Below, piece after piece: positions 1-10,900 of a stretch of 64,000 nucleotides of DNA. Source of the stretch: Phoronis australis (Eukaryota; Phoronida; Phoronidae); the NCBI GenBank assembly GCA_002633005.1, contig NMRA01000284.1, forward strand, positions 454,978 to 518,977. The letters run 5' to 3'. The notes below the pieces were generated by a model. The model was not told the origin of the DNA. It did no database searches and saw nothing but the letters and a program-made list of their open reading frames with translations. The first letter of the stretch is position 1; each line of letters opens with the position of its first letter. The position numbers and the translations under genes are program-made.

Positions 1-332
1 CTGGTTCTCAAATTGGGAGAGTTTCTCCTGATCGGGAGAAAAATTTTTCTTTTGATCTGGAGATATTCTCCCAATTGGGGGAATGAATGTTACAAAGTGT
101 CTTGGAGGGAAAACGTTATCAATCGGGGAAATTCAAGTTTGATACCATTGAATAGAGTGTGAAAAATTACTGGGAATTAAAAATTGACCTGGTCTATTTT
201 GGTTTGTGAGACTGATCACCTCTTTTCAGTTTTTGCTATAACCCAACAGTACTGTTGATCATGTTGTTTGCGAAGAATTACCATAGTAAGCTATAACTGA
301 TCTTGGTAAGTTACTTTTTTATCCATTTACAG
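1..332 (+). other. 3' part of RPL5 intron 1
   Basis: Non-coding sequence ending in a pyrimidine-rich acceptor at 321–332. It holds a small inverted repeat (AATTGGGAGA near 12–21 against TCTCCCAATT near 73–82), probably part of a degenerate foldback repeat. No exon is seen. Confidence 0.7.
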
Positions 333-3300
333 GGTTTTGTCAAAGTTGTGAAGAACAAGCAGTACTTTAAGCGCTTCCAAGTGAAGTTCAAGCGTAGGAG
401 AGGTAAATTGATAGAACTACAACTTAAAACGGTGCTATTTTGTTGTAAATAGCTTTTAAGCTTCATGGTGACATATTTTTTGGAGACAATGCATCATCAC
501 CTTACTTATGCGATGATCTTCCTGTAGTTCTTGCTACGGGAAAAAACCTGTTGGTTTCTTAATATATCAGTTGGGAAGTTGGCAGCAATTAAAAAAGTAG
601 GAGACTGTTAGTATCCGCACAATGATCTTGCCTTGTTCCTTGCCACTTGTTCAAATATAATTGAGAAAATCACGTTCCTGAGGACTGGTTTATCAATGAA
701 AATAATAAAATGGTGTATTTGTGGTCATTGAAGACTCGTTGCCTTCCATTTGTTACTAATTTCAGTTCATTTCTTCCAAAATCCACCATTCCGTTACTAT
801 TTTAAGATTCCTGAACAAGCTTTACAAATCTCTTACAAAATGTGGCACGAACAGTGCTTGAAATTTTCCTATTTGTTTTTAATCGTAAACGTTTCATTGT
901 GAGCTGATCCTGGCCCAATTTTTGATACTTGGACGTATGACGTTTAAGTTCCATGACAATTGAAATAGTTGGAAAATAGCTTTATCAGACGTTACGATGG
1001 TCTTAATTAAGTTGAGCATTTCCAGTGGAATCTCATTGTGGTTGTTGCATTTTGACGTATTTTTGCAGCGATGAATAACCACCGGCAACCTCCATGGCTT
1101 TTTTGAGCCGCATAGTAGGAAGCTTGTCACTAGCAACAAGTTTCCTTGTTCAGAGGTCTTATGTTGTACCTTGTCTTTCAGATGGTAAGACCGACTACTA
1201 TGCCCGCAAGCGCCTGGTTGTACAAGTCAAGAACAAGTACAACACTCCAAAATACCGCATGATTGTTCGCTTCACCAATAAAGACATTGTTTGTCAGGTC
1301 AGTACTGGTTAGCCCGGTATACATATTTCAAAGCTCCGTGTGCTTGACGATAGTTGGTGTCGAGCAGTTGCTAGTGAGTTTCCGCCAAAATGTTTCTGAG
1401 CTCGAGTAGGATTGTGAAATTTGCTGCTAGGTGACCTAGCCTTGTTGGATGTGATGGAGGTGAGACTGATGTCTACAAGTCTCTTGAGATTCAGATCCCA
1501 CTCGTTGAATCAAAGCAATCCCAGTAATGAAAACTTTACTTCTTGTGTTCAATACTTGAGACTATTTATGGTCACTTTCCGGGGTTAATTTCTCATTAAG
1601 ACATAATCAGTCATTTATTGTTTGATGACTCGATCATGAAGGTATTATTAATTTGCGATTTAACCGATTGGTTCTCTTTTACCTGCAGATAGCGTACGCC
1701 AGAATCGAGGGAGACGTGATCATTTGCGCCGCTTATGCTCACGAGCTGCCTCGCTACGGTGTCAAGGTCGGGTTGACTAACTATTCAGCCGCTTACTGCA
1801 CTGGTCTCCTTCTGGCCAGGCGACTGCTGAAGAAGTTTAATTTACACGAAGTCTACGAGGGCCAGACAGAGGTGGACGGTGATGAGTTCTATGTTGAGGA
1901 CGCTGACGACGGCCCCGGCGCCTTCCGCTGTTACTTGGACGTGGGCCTGGCAAGGACCACCACTGGTGCCCGTGTGTTCGGTGCCTTGAAGGGCGCTGCT
2001 GATGGTGGACTGGATATCCCACACAGGTAGGCAGTGCGTGCAATGAAATCGGTTGTGTAAATCTTTCTTCAGATGTCACTGTAACTGCACTGTCTGCTAA
2101 AAAAAGTGTTCTGCAGGCCAAACGTAATTGGATCAAATGACTGGAAATTTTCTTGCGTGCTGATGCGCTGTCTGAATGCCATGTCATAATGGCTAACTGC
2201 AAGCGTTGCTTGTCATTGTGAGCAACTGGAATGGCAAGTATTGACAAGTCGTCTGTCGTGATGGCGAGTGGAATTGTGTGCAGTTGTGGTTGACATGTAT
2301 AGTGGAATGTCCATGAGTGGAGAACTGTCCTGAGAACCTAATCCAAATGTCAAGGTGTGAGGCACCATGGCGTAAACAGGGATTGGCCAACGATGGCCAC
2401 TGGTATTGCGGATTTGAATGAGTTTTATTCTAATTGCCATGACACCTAGAACATCAAGTCATCACAACAAATCCTTGAATGAGATTTATAAACCACGTCA
2501 TACACACGGATATCTAGTCATCTGCATGAATCACTTGTGTATGGTGTAACTCATAAACTTCATATTAAGTGTTTTGGTATGGTTCTTGTGATAACTGTGT
2601 GGGCAAGGGGTCCCGGGTTTTAATAACCAGTTTGTTGCTTGTTATTCAGTGGAGAACACTGGATTTCTAAATGCAGAACCTTATAAGTTGCTGCTATCCA
2701 TCTGTGGTTAGTGCGTTTGGTGAATCGTTGCCTATCTGTATGACACCTTTATATTTTCTGGACATAATTTGTTGAGCAAAAAGGTTTCAAATTTGTCCTG
2801 TATACCTATGCAGCACCAAGCGTTTCCCTGGCTACGACTCGGAGAGTGGTGAGTTCAGCGCCGAGGTGCACCGCAACCACATCTTTGGCCAGCACGTTGC
2901 AGAGTACATGAGGAACCTGCAGTCGGAGGACGAGGATGCCTTCAGAAAGCAGTTCTCAAAGTACATCAAGCTCGGCATTGAGCCCGACAGCGTATGTGCT
3001 TTTTTCTGTTCGTAACTTATTACATGGTTTCCACTCGTGAAAAAAGCTAGGAAAGCGGGAAAATGAAATAAAATGCTTTCTGTTCCATGAAATTTCACTG
3101 AAAGTTGAAAATTATACTGTCTAAGAACTGTTGGAAATTGAAAATACAACGTGATTGGGAACTATGATTTAGCAACTACTACTTTTGTATTTCTTTTATT
3201 TCAGTCCTGAGAAAGTGATAACGAAATGCGAGTGGGAGCCAAAGTTATTCTGAAAATTCTCTCTTCAGACCAAGCGTTTTAAATTTTACTGATGTTTGGA

Positions 3301-4640
3301 AAGGTTTAACCATCCAAGCTGCTCTCAGCTTGCTTTTGTTTTAGTTCACTTAGAAGAAATTCGTTCTTTGAGCTTAATGTTGGAAAAGTCAAGGTTTTTG
3401 GTTTTTCATTAATGATTCTATGTTTTTATTATTGCAGATAGAGGATATGTATAAAAAGTGTCACGCTGCAATTCGTGAAAATCCCGAACATAGTGCCGCT
3501 CCCAAGAAAGAAGTCAAAACTAAGAGGTATGAAATGAAAGACATTTCAATCTTATCGCATGGTTAAAAGAAATTTAGATTTTGTAGTTGTGAGTTGTCAC
3601 GTATTCGGTGAGTGTTGTAGCCTACTTCAGCCAGAAACGGGTCATTTTGTAATGACATTAGAATCTCGCCAACAGACTCGTTCCAAAGTACCTCTGTGCT
3701 CTCTGGTTCTCCTGTGTTTACCCATAGTACAATGTTTTATTGTTGCGCTGATGGTTTACGTATATTCGTTTTACGACCTGAATGGGTTTAAAATGGATTT
3801 AATAGCCGATTGGCGGTAAAAGTGTTAAGCTTCACCATGGTGCTCACTATATGTTGGACTATTCTTCTTTCTCAGTCAGGTATCATGGGTTCTCACGATA
3901 TAGTTTGATGAATTTATCCAAAATGTATTAATTGTTTAAAAGTAACTGTGTGTTGAGGGCATTCAGTGTTATGTTTGAGACCAACAAAAAGTAAAAGTAC
4001 GCTTATTTTGGCAACATGAAGTGGGTGTGATTATACTGCAGTTTTCTATAGCATTTGGACCACATGGCTTGGGAGTTAAAGAGTTGTAGGAACTTGTCTG
4101 CTCTGACCAGTGCTTATAGTCATGGCCCTCGCACACTCGCCCCCTTTCACATACTTTGTGTATTATCGTGTTTCGTCCGAGCTCAAGGAGGCATGGAGTA
4201 ATTAATGAAGTTGGTCTTTTACTATTAAGATATTTGTGGGATGTCTGCAGTAGGTTAACACTTGTGATTCTGGCTTGATATAACCAACCAATGAAACCAT
4301 AGAACATACAACTACATTTCCTGTCAACAGGTGGAGAGGAAAATGTATTTCACACAATTTTTAAACTGTAAAAAGATCAATACCCAAGGGTGAGCACAGA
4401 ATGCGAGCTAGGGCGCTTCGAATGAGTACACAGTCCAAACCTTAGTGGTTGTCGTTGACTTAGGTTTTTCACTCTAGTTTTGAGAGTAACTACTATCATC
4501 TTGGTAACTGGTATCTATAGTAATTTCTTGTTGTTTTATACAGGTGGAATCGCAAGAAGTTGTCACTTGCTCAACGCAAGGACCGTGTGAAACAGAAAAA
4601 GGAAACTTTCTTGAAGAAATTAAAGGAAGAAGGGGAATAG
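333..4640 (+). CDS. RPL5: Ribosomal protein L5 (60S subunit), 5' partial
   Basis: uL18-family protein that binds 5S rRNA together with L11 and joins the central protuberance of the large subunit; acts in nucleolus and cytoplasm. Coding exons by GT–AG sites and phase: 333–402, 1182–1297, 1689–2026, 2814–2991, 3438–3526, 4544–4640 (TAG). They read [15 protein letters not shown], then [87 protein letters not shown] and a lysine-rich tail. With an initiator Met the protein would be 296 residues, against 297 in human. The first exon starts at codon 2, as in animal RPL5 genes where the ATG exon is separate. No ATG followed by a donor lies in 1–332, so that exon is outside the window. All junction phases agree and no break is seen. 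Confidence 0.97.
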
Positions 4641-4683
4641 ATGAATGTGTCATTGTCAAAATGACTTGTATAAATACAAAAAT

Positions 4684-4689
4684 AATAAA
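4684..4689 (+). terminator. RPL5 polyadenylation signal
   Basis: AATAAA lies 43 bases after the RPL5 stop codon, giving the very short 3' UTR usual for ribosomal protein genes. Confidence 0.8.
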
Positions 4690-6203
4690 AACGTCTTTAT
4701 GATGTCGCCTAGATAGTCTCCATTTTATGTCTGACCCAGTGGCTCAGAAGGCAAATTTGAAAGGGAACGTAATAATGTGAATCGTATTTGTTACTCGGGG
4801 AAATCCTTGTATTGGGAGCATGTGTGGTGGCTGGCCAAGAGAGTAATGTCTCCCAGATTTGAGCAAAAATTGAAGTTTTGGGCAATATGAGAAAAACTTG
4901 GTGCTGTTATGGGACTCCTCATTTCCATTATCAGTTGTACTGATCAGAAGTCCCATTTAGACATCAACTTTTGGCCCGGCGCAACTGACACGGAGCAAAT
5001 CGACCTGTGTCAAGCGGCGTTTACACACAGAACTCTAACTGGCAAGACGGAAATTGCAGGCTGAAAATGCTGGATTGCACATGTGCAGGTTTACAAATGA
5101 CCCAGAGTTGCCGAGACAAAGAACCCGTACGTAGGTTGTTAAGCAAACGCAGTAGAGATGATCCTTTCTGCCTTGCCCCAATTTCGGGTTTAGACTTGTA
5201 ATTGACGCAGAGCAAGATGTTCCGGCACAAATTGCCCTACCTCACAAATGGGTGGCAAAATTTGCTCCGTATCGTCGCGTTTACACACTGGAACAAATCG
5301 TTCCGCGTCTGCTGAGCCGTGTCAACTTTTGAAGTGTAAAGGGCACTAAACATCTATTTGCTACAGAACTTTTATTCCATCATAACAAACTGCACTGTCT
5401 AGTGGCAGTTGTGTTGCCCTTAGACTGCTTGTTACAGTAAAACTGGTCCCAGTTCTCTCAGGCCTTGGAATTTTCCTCTTCTAACATTTCCCCATTTGGT
5501 TTTGATTGCCTTTCAGTTGATATTCATTTCCCCTTTTTTTCTTCTGTTTTTATCATTATTTCGACTTGTGCAAAAACTTTTGTGTCAGTTAAATTTTACA
5601 ACAAAAATACTTTTCATCACACAAGCCTATTTTGTGTGGAAGATACATCACCTGGAAATTTTTGCCTTGTTTTGTCATTGGTCATTTAAGCTCTCGTTTG
5701 TGGGCTTGGACAGAGATTAATGCTTTGTTATTGCTGGGTCACAGTGTTCTGCTGTCGTAAGCCAACTTGTTGAGTATGATAATAGCGCAATGACTAGCTG
5801 TCCGTTCTTTCTAAATCCATAAGTCACCTCTATTGAATGAATTGATGAACCGGGAATTCGGGCACCATCGTGGCAATGCTATGTAATTGACACAAGGAAA
5901 CATTTGCTGCATGGATACATCAAAAACCTACAAAGGCAGTAGATATTACAGCAAAATTCGCATTCGGTCTAATAAGTGAACTGATTAAGACCACTTACCT
6001 GTATTGTAAGGCTGTTACCATCTTGTTCCCAACTGAATGAAAAGTGATTTACTGATTGCAAATGATTGACAGTTTATCATTACATGAATCCGTGCTCAGT
6101 GCATAAAATGGCACTGACAAGCATACTTGATCAATCTAGCCATAACTTATTGTCAGTTCATTCGATCCAAGTTCCAACAATTGAACTAACGAGCAATTAG
6201 AGG

Positions 6204-6450
6204 CCAGGGGTCTGTTACAAGAAACTGACTTAGGTTCATTTTTGACTTAAGTCTAAGGTTTGTCTCAAATTTAGAACTTTGAAACTTCTACATCTGATAA
6301 GATAGTCAAAATTTGAGTCAAAAACTTAAGTCGAACATAAGACCTCTTTTTGAAATGATCTTGAGACAGATATCAGTATTAATCTTAAAATGAGTGAAAG
6401 TTAAGATCTGCCTTTATAGCTAAGTCAGTTTTCTTGGAACGGGACCCAGA
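6204..6450. mobile_element. MITE with inverted ends
   Basis: The left end reads GGGGTCTGTTACAAGAAACT and the complement of the right end reads GGGTCCCGTTCCAAGAAAAC, both followed by TGACTTAG. The interior is AT-rich and non-coding. This is the architecture of a non-autonomous DNA transposon; the superfamily is not assigned. Confidence 0.6.
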
Positions 6451-7054
6451 TTCACAATGGCAAGTGGTCTGAATCAAAGTTGTATGATATGGAAGGAGAC
6501 GGGGTTCATTGCCCCTGAAAGTATGGATGGAGAAAAAGTTCATTTTTCGGAGAAAAACTGGATCGAAAAAAAATGGTTTTGCCTATTTTGGGAACTAGTG
6601 CTCCCAAGGTGCCCAAGAGCATCTTGCAGAGTACACAGGACAGGTGTGGATTTTGTTACTGTCAGTTATAGTAACACATATGCCTACCTAAAAAACATGT
6701 ATGAAGAAATAAGGAGATTAGCATATTGACCATGGTTTTAGTGATCTCTGAAGAAAAGTTTTAAATTAAAGCGTACAAATACGAATTTCCGTACATGACA
6801 TCAAGACTAAAGCCAAGGGACGAGTACTGAAGCCATATTGTCCGACTACTAGTACCCGAAATCAACCATTTGTAAGAATTTAAGAGTAGGCCTAACATCT
6901 TCCACAACAGTTAACTCGAGTGACGTAATAACATTTCTTTGTCCGGTTAGGTCGCTAACAAATTAAAGTATGCCTAGTTCCGAGACATGTAACTTATCAA
7001 AGGAAATGTCTCTTGACGGAAAATGGCAAAAAACTAGTGACATTTTGATTGCGA

Positions 7055-7245
7055 CAGGCGATCGGCTCAGGCCCGGTCGCGCAGGCGGTCGGCTCGCGTC
7101 TGGAAAGCGCCCGCTCGCATCGGCCGGGGTAGGCAACAATGACGTAGCCCCTCGGTTGGCCGCCTTAGGGGCCCCCGGCTGTATGCCTGAGGCTTCCTGC
7201 CAGGCCAGGGCGATGTAATTGCCTGCGGCCGGGGCGCTGCAGGCG
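7055..7245. other. GC-rich, CpG-rich patch
   Basis: About 190 bases visibly richer in G+C than the AT-rich surroundings, with many CG dinucleotides (for example GGTCGCGCAGGCGGTCGGC). It lies about 0.7–0.9 kb upstream of the DENND1 start codon. It could be a small CpG island linked to a promoter or a GC-rich repeat; the sequence alone does not decide. Confidence 0.45.
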
Positions 7246-7590
7246 TCGTTGCTTGCTTTCTGTAAATTACATTACGTTAAAAGGTTGATCCACAGTAACA
7301 AAATTGCATTTTTCTTGGTTATTGAACAGTAAGTCTCACGTCACATGTTGGTCACATCTCGTGACCTTATACTGAAGAATGCCAAACAGATCTGTCCCGA
7401 AAGTCTTGGGCGCCACTTTCCTTCATATAGAGTTCAGTCGATGACATAATGAAAAAAGCAAAGAAAAGTTTGAGTACACACGCTCTTTATTAGAAAATCG
7501 TTTTTATGGTTACATCTCTTCAGTGTGTTTAATTTCCTTGCTTTACACGTACTCTCGTCAAACATACACTGTAGCAGAGTGTCCCCAGGT

Positions 7591-7723
7591 GGCTCGCTGG
7601 TTCCCTGCGTGCCGCTAGGTGGGGCGGTAGCCGCGCTAGCACGCATGCTGACTGGGCTAAGCCAATGAGATAAATACGTTATATTTATCTCATTGGGATA
7701 AGCACGCAGGGAACCAGCGAGCC
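7591..7723. repeat. Nested perfect palindrome
   Basis: Outer arms of 22 bases (7591–7612 and 7702–7723) are perfect inverted copies. An inner hairpin has 15-base perfect arms CCAATGAGATAAATA (7662–7676 and 7682–7696) around a 5-base loop. It probably represents a recent foldback element about 200 bases upstream of DENND1. Confidence 0.75.
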
Positions 7724-7810
7724 CCAGGTGGAGGCGTTGGCACTGCCATCTGGTGACAGACTGTGTGTACTCCAAAGTCTCGCGTAGTTTCTCACAATGC
7801 GAGATTCTTA

Positions 7811-7870
7811 ATGGAGACCTTTGATTTTCACGTCGCCCAGCCCCTTCTCATTCATGTTCTTTCCGGGTAG
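7811..7870 (+). promoter_or_regulatory. Possible upstream ORF in DENND1 leader
   Basis: ATG GAG ACC ... GGG TAG encodes 19 residues and ends 67 bases before the DENND1 start codon. If transcription begins upstream of 7811, this short frame could lower initiation at the main ATG. The transcription start is not known. Confidence 0.3.
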
Positions 7871-7937
7871 TGGTGGGATCTTCTAGACCCGGAGCTGTGT
7901 TAGTCGCATTCTGTGGTGCAATAACTAGCTTCTAAGC

Positions 7938-7954
7938 ATGGGCTCAAGGTTACG
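7938..7954 (+). CDS. DENND1: DENND1 exon 1 (start codon exon)
   Basis: ATG GGC TCA AGG TTA CG followed by the strong donor GTGAGT. It ends in phase 2, and the G at 9925 completes CGG, giving MGSRLR then HNPKKIFEFF. This matches the very short first exon and start of vertebrate DENND1 proteins, which is why this ATG was chosen over nearby ones. Confidence 0.85.
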
Positions 7955-10900
7955 GTGAGTGACTGTCATGACAATTTCTGAGTTCCTCTTGTTGTGTTCG
8001 CAGTCTTTTGATTCGGCACTTGTCGGCCAAGTAACCTTCTGTTCTAGTTCTGGTTGTAGGCCCTTGTTGTTCATTTGCGTTGTCTTGGATTTTGAGTCAT
8101 CTGATCTATCTATTATCATTCATTGACTTTCAAATGGATTCATAGATGTTCTCCAAGTTCATTTGACTTGCCTAGTGTTACTACGAACCCAATGTTTTTT
8201 GTGTACTGACTTCCCGTTCGACTCGAAAGTGTTGATTCGAATTGGCAGGTGGCTTCAGTTCACTCAGCTGTTCAGTGGTGAATGATCGACGGACAAATAA
8301 TAACACACATGATATGATTAAACAACATTCAGGCCTGTTATCTCCAACATGATTTTTGTGTAAAGTGTTTAATGGGTTGTAATGATGCTGTGCGTGAATG
8401 TTTTGGAAAATTCTGCTTAATCTCAATATCCTGTAAATATTTATTAAAGCTGTGAGGTGAAATTCTTGGTTTTGTAATTATTGGCTCCACGATCACCCAT
8501 TATCTCTTTTACTGGAACATATCTCACAGAATCGGAGGAATGTGTGAATGGTTACTAGTAGTCAATTATTGTTTGAACTTTGATGACTAAGACCAACTAT
8601 GGAAAAAAGCAAATTGTTACAAGTTGTTTAAAATTTGTATTGTTTTATTAATGTGCGATTTGCTTTAGTGCAGTGCACAGTTTTATCAGCATGAATGTGA
8701 TTATTTGAGTTTTCTTGATATTCCAAGTTTGAGTAATTTACGCAATCTTGAGATGAAGTAGAATTCCAAGTTTTTAAGCACAACAATGAGAGGTACTTAG
8801 TACGGTATCACCTACTAGTACCAAGGAACAGTTGAAAAAGTCAGGGTTTTAACACTGACAATTAAACCCCAGGGGTTCTCCCATTGAAAGAGTGAGTTGG
8901 GATGTTCCCGGCACCAACTGAGGTGGGTATTTTGACCCTGTCAGGTATTGCCTCAGGTGGGTAACATAAGTGAAATCGTTGGGTCAATATCTTTGACCAA
9001 GAATTTGTCATCATGAAAATAAATGTTTCAGAAATCTATTATGAACCTAACCGCAATCGGCAAGAATGACACCAGACACTTTTACATCTGAAAAGTAACT
9101 CCTTCGTTAAAAAGCACCCAGTGTTACATCATAGTATCGGTTCAAGAATTTTGTCATAGTATTGTCTTGGGTGGGTATTTTGTTGTCTGCCAAGGTGTAG
9201 CGTTCGTCTGGATTTTGATATCTCAGCAGCATACCCCTACCCGTTTTCAACCCCCCCCCCGGGCTAGAGTCAATTATTTGTCCCTGTAGTTTTATGACAA
9301 CAAACTAGTGTCACTTAACAAAAAGAAAATTTTAAAACAACTTAGGTCTTGTTCATCTCAAAATCACTTCTAATCAACATCATCTCATATGGAGCTCTAC
9401 ATCATGGAGAGTCCGCACTGGCCGAGTTGGCAATGGGCCAACCATAAGGCCTGAGCAGGTCTGATGCACCGCAAATGACATCAGGCCTCCTGCACTGTTT
9501 TTTTTCTTTAGTTGGCACAGACCTAGTTTTCAACCAGTCATACAGTAACATCATCTCGTACAGACCTGGACTAGGTGTGTTAGTCATGTATAATTGTTCC
9601 CCCTGCCCCCCACCCCCCGTGGCAAACCTCAGGAGCTTATTGGATCAGTTGGACCATACCTTTAGTATTTACTGCATGAAGTAAAGAAGGAAGTTGTGTT
9701 TACGCCATTATTACATTGTAACATAAATGCTCCGAAAGTCTGGCGAGGTTGTCAATCTCGCCACTGTTTTTTTTTTGATATGAATGCACCTTTCCTGTTT
9801 GCTAAATTGTATTAAACAGGCTTGGTTACGCAACCAATTAATGGGAGGATGTTTGGCAAAATACACAAGCATGTCGATAAGTTCCTACATCACCTTAAAA
9901 GTATTGGCTGTTTTGCGTTTACAGGCATAACCCGAAGAAGATATTTGAGTTCTTTGCTGAGGTAGCCAGGCCGGATGACATCGATTCTCAAGGTTTGTCT
10001 TGACCTCTGCTTGACCTCTGACTGTCACAGTTTCACTTTGCTATGTCGGTTTGCTGGACACTTGCTCAATGGTTTCTTATTGTGTTTCGTAGCTCATAAA
10101 TTTATCCTTGGTTATGGTTGATGAGGGAATTTGTTTGTGCTATGATTTTAATTATAGTTTGTGGACTGGCAAATTTGTTTTGTATACTGATTTTACCAAA
10201 GTGAGATTACTTATTCATCTTCTTAATAATCCATATTTTTCTGTTCTCAGTATTGAATCATGGTGAAATTATTAAACGAGCAATTTCGGTGCTGTTTAGC
10301 TGTCAATGTTGAATTTTTAACCGAACTGCTTTGGAGTTTAAAAAATTATTGCCCTCACCTGATCTTGAATTGTTACCAAATGAGCCAGCGACTCAAGTCA
10401 CAGTCAAGACGCACATGTGCCAGTTTCGTAGTTGCAGCTTTAGGGTTGGCCTATGAAGTGTTTTCTTAAGTCGCTGATGAAGTCTATGTTTTTGTTGGTA
10501 TCAAAAATAAAATCTTATCATTGTTGGGATTAGTAAGAATGTAAAAGGCCTATTTCAATTTTCGTTTTTAGCCAGCTAGAGATCGTGAATTTATGTAGCT
10601 TGAATCGCAAAGCTTTTGGAAGCATGTGCATAATTCTTTGACGTCTGGCTCCTCCTAGTGGAGGTTGGTGACTGGCTGTTGCCCTGTGCAGTTAGTTTTT
10701 ATTTCATTTGTACAGAAATCGAGTAAAAGGGATCAAAATACCTATTCTAGGATGTGAAATCTGCTAAATTGACCGAAAATGTCTTCAAAAAGGCAACATT
10801 GTCCTAAATTATTAATAGCTGACATTCTTTCCCTTCTAGAGCCGTTTATTCTGCAGACCTATCCGGTCGAAGTCGACGAGGAACTCAAGAAGTCTGTTCC

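Larger units (their letters stand above)
4691..7810. other. Intergenic region between RPL5 and DENND1
   Basis: No supported gene. It contains a possible degenerate element near 4965–5340 (repeated GTTTACACAC and related GACACGG motifs near the two ends), a MITE at 6204–6450, a GC-rich patch at 7055–7245 and a nested palindrome at 7591–7723. Short open frames such as 6457–6729 and 6970–7218 show no family signature and overlap repeat or GC-rich sequence. Confidence 0.6.

Noticed and set aside
1837-2247. Minus-strand ORF of 136 codons overlapping RPL5 exon 4
   Set aside because: It is the antisense shadow of a conserved, GC-richer coding exon.
1298-4543. Intronic snoRNAs, which vertebrate RPL5 introns host
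   Set aside because: I looked for box C/D pairs and H/ACA features in the introns and found no convincing set.
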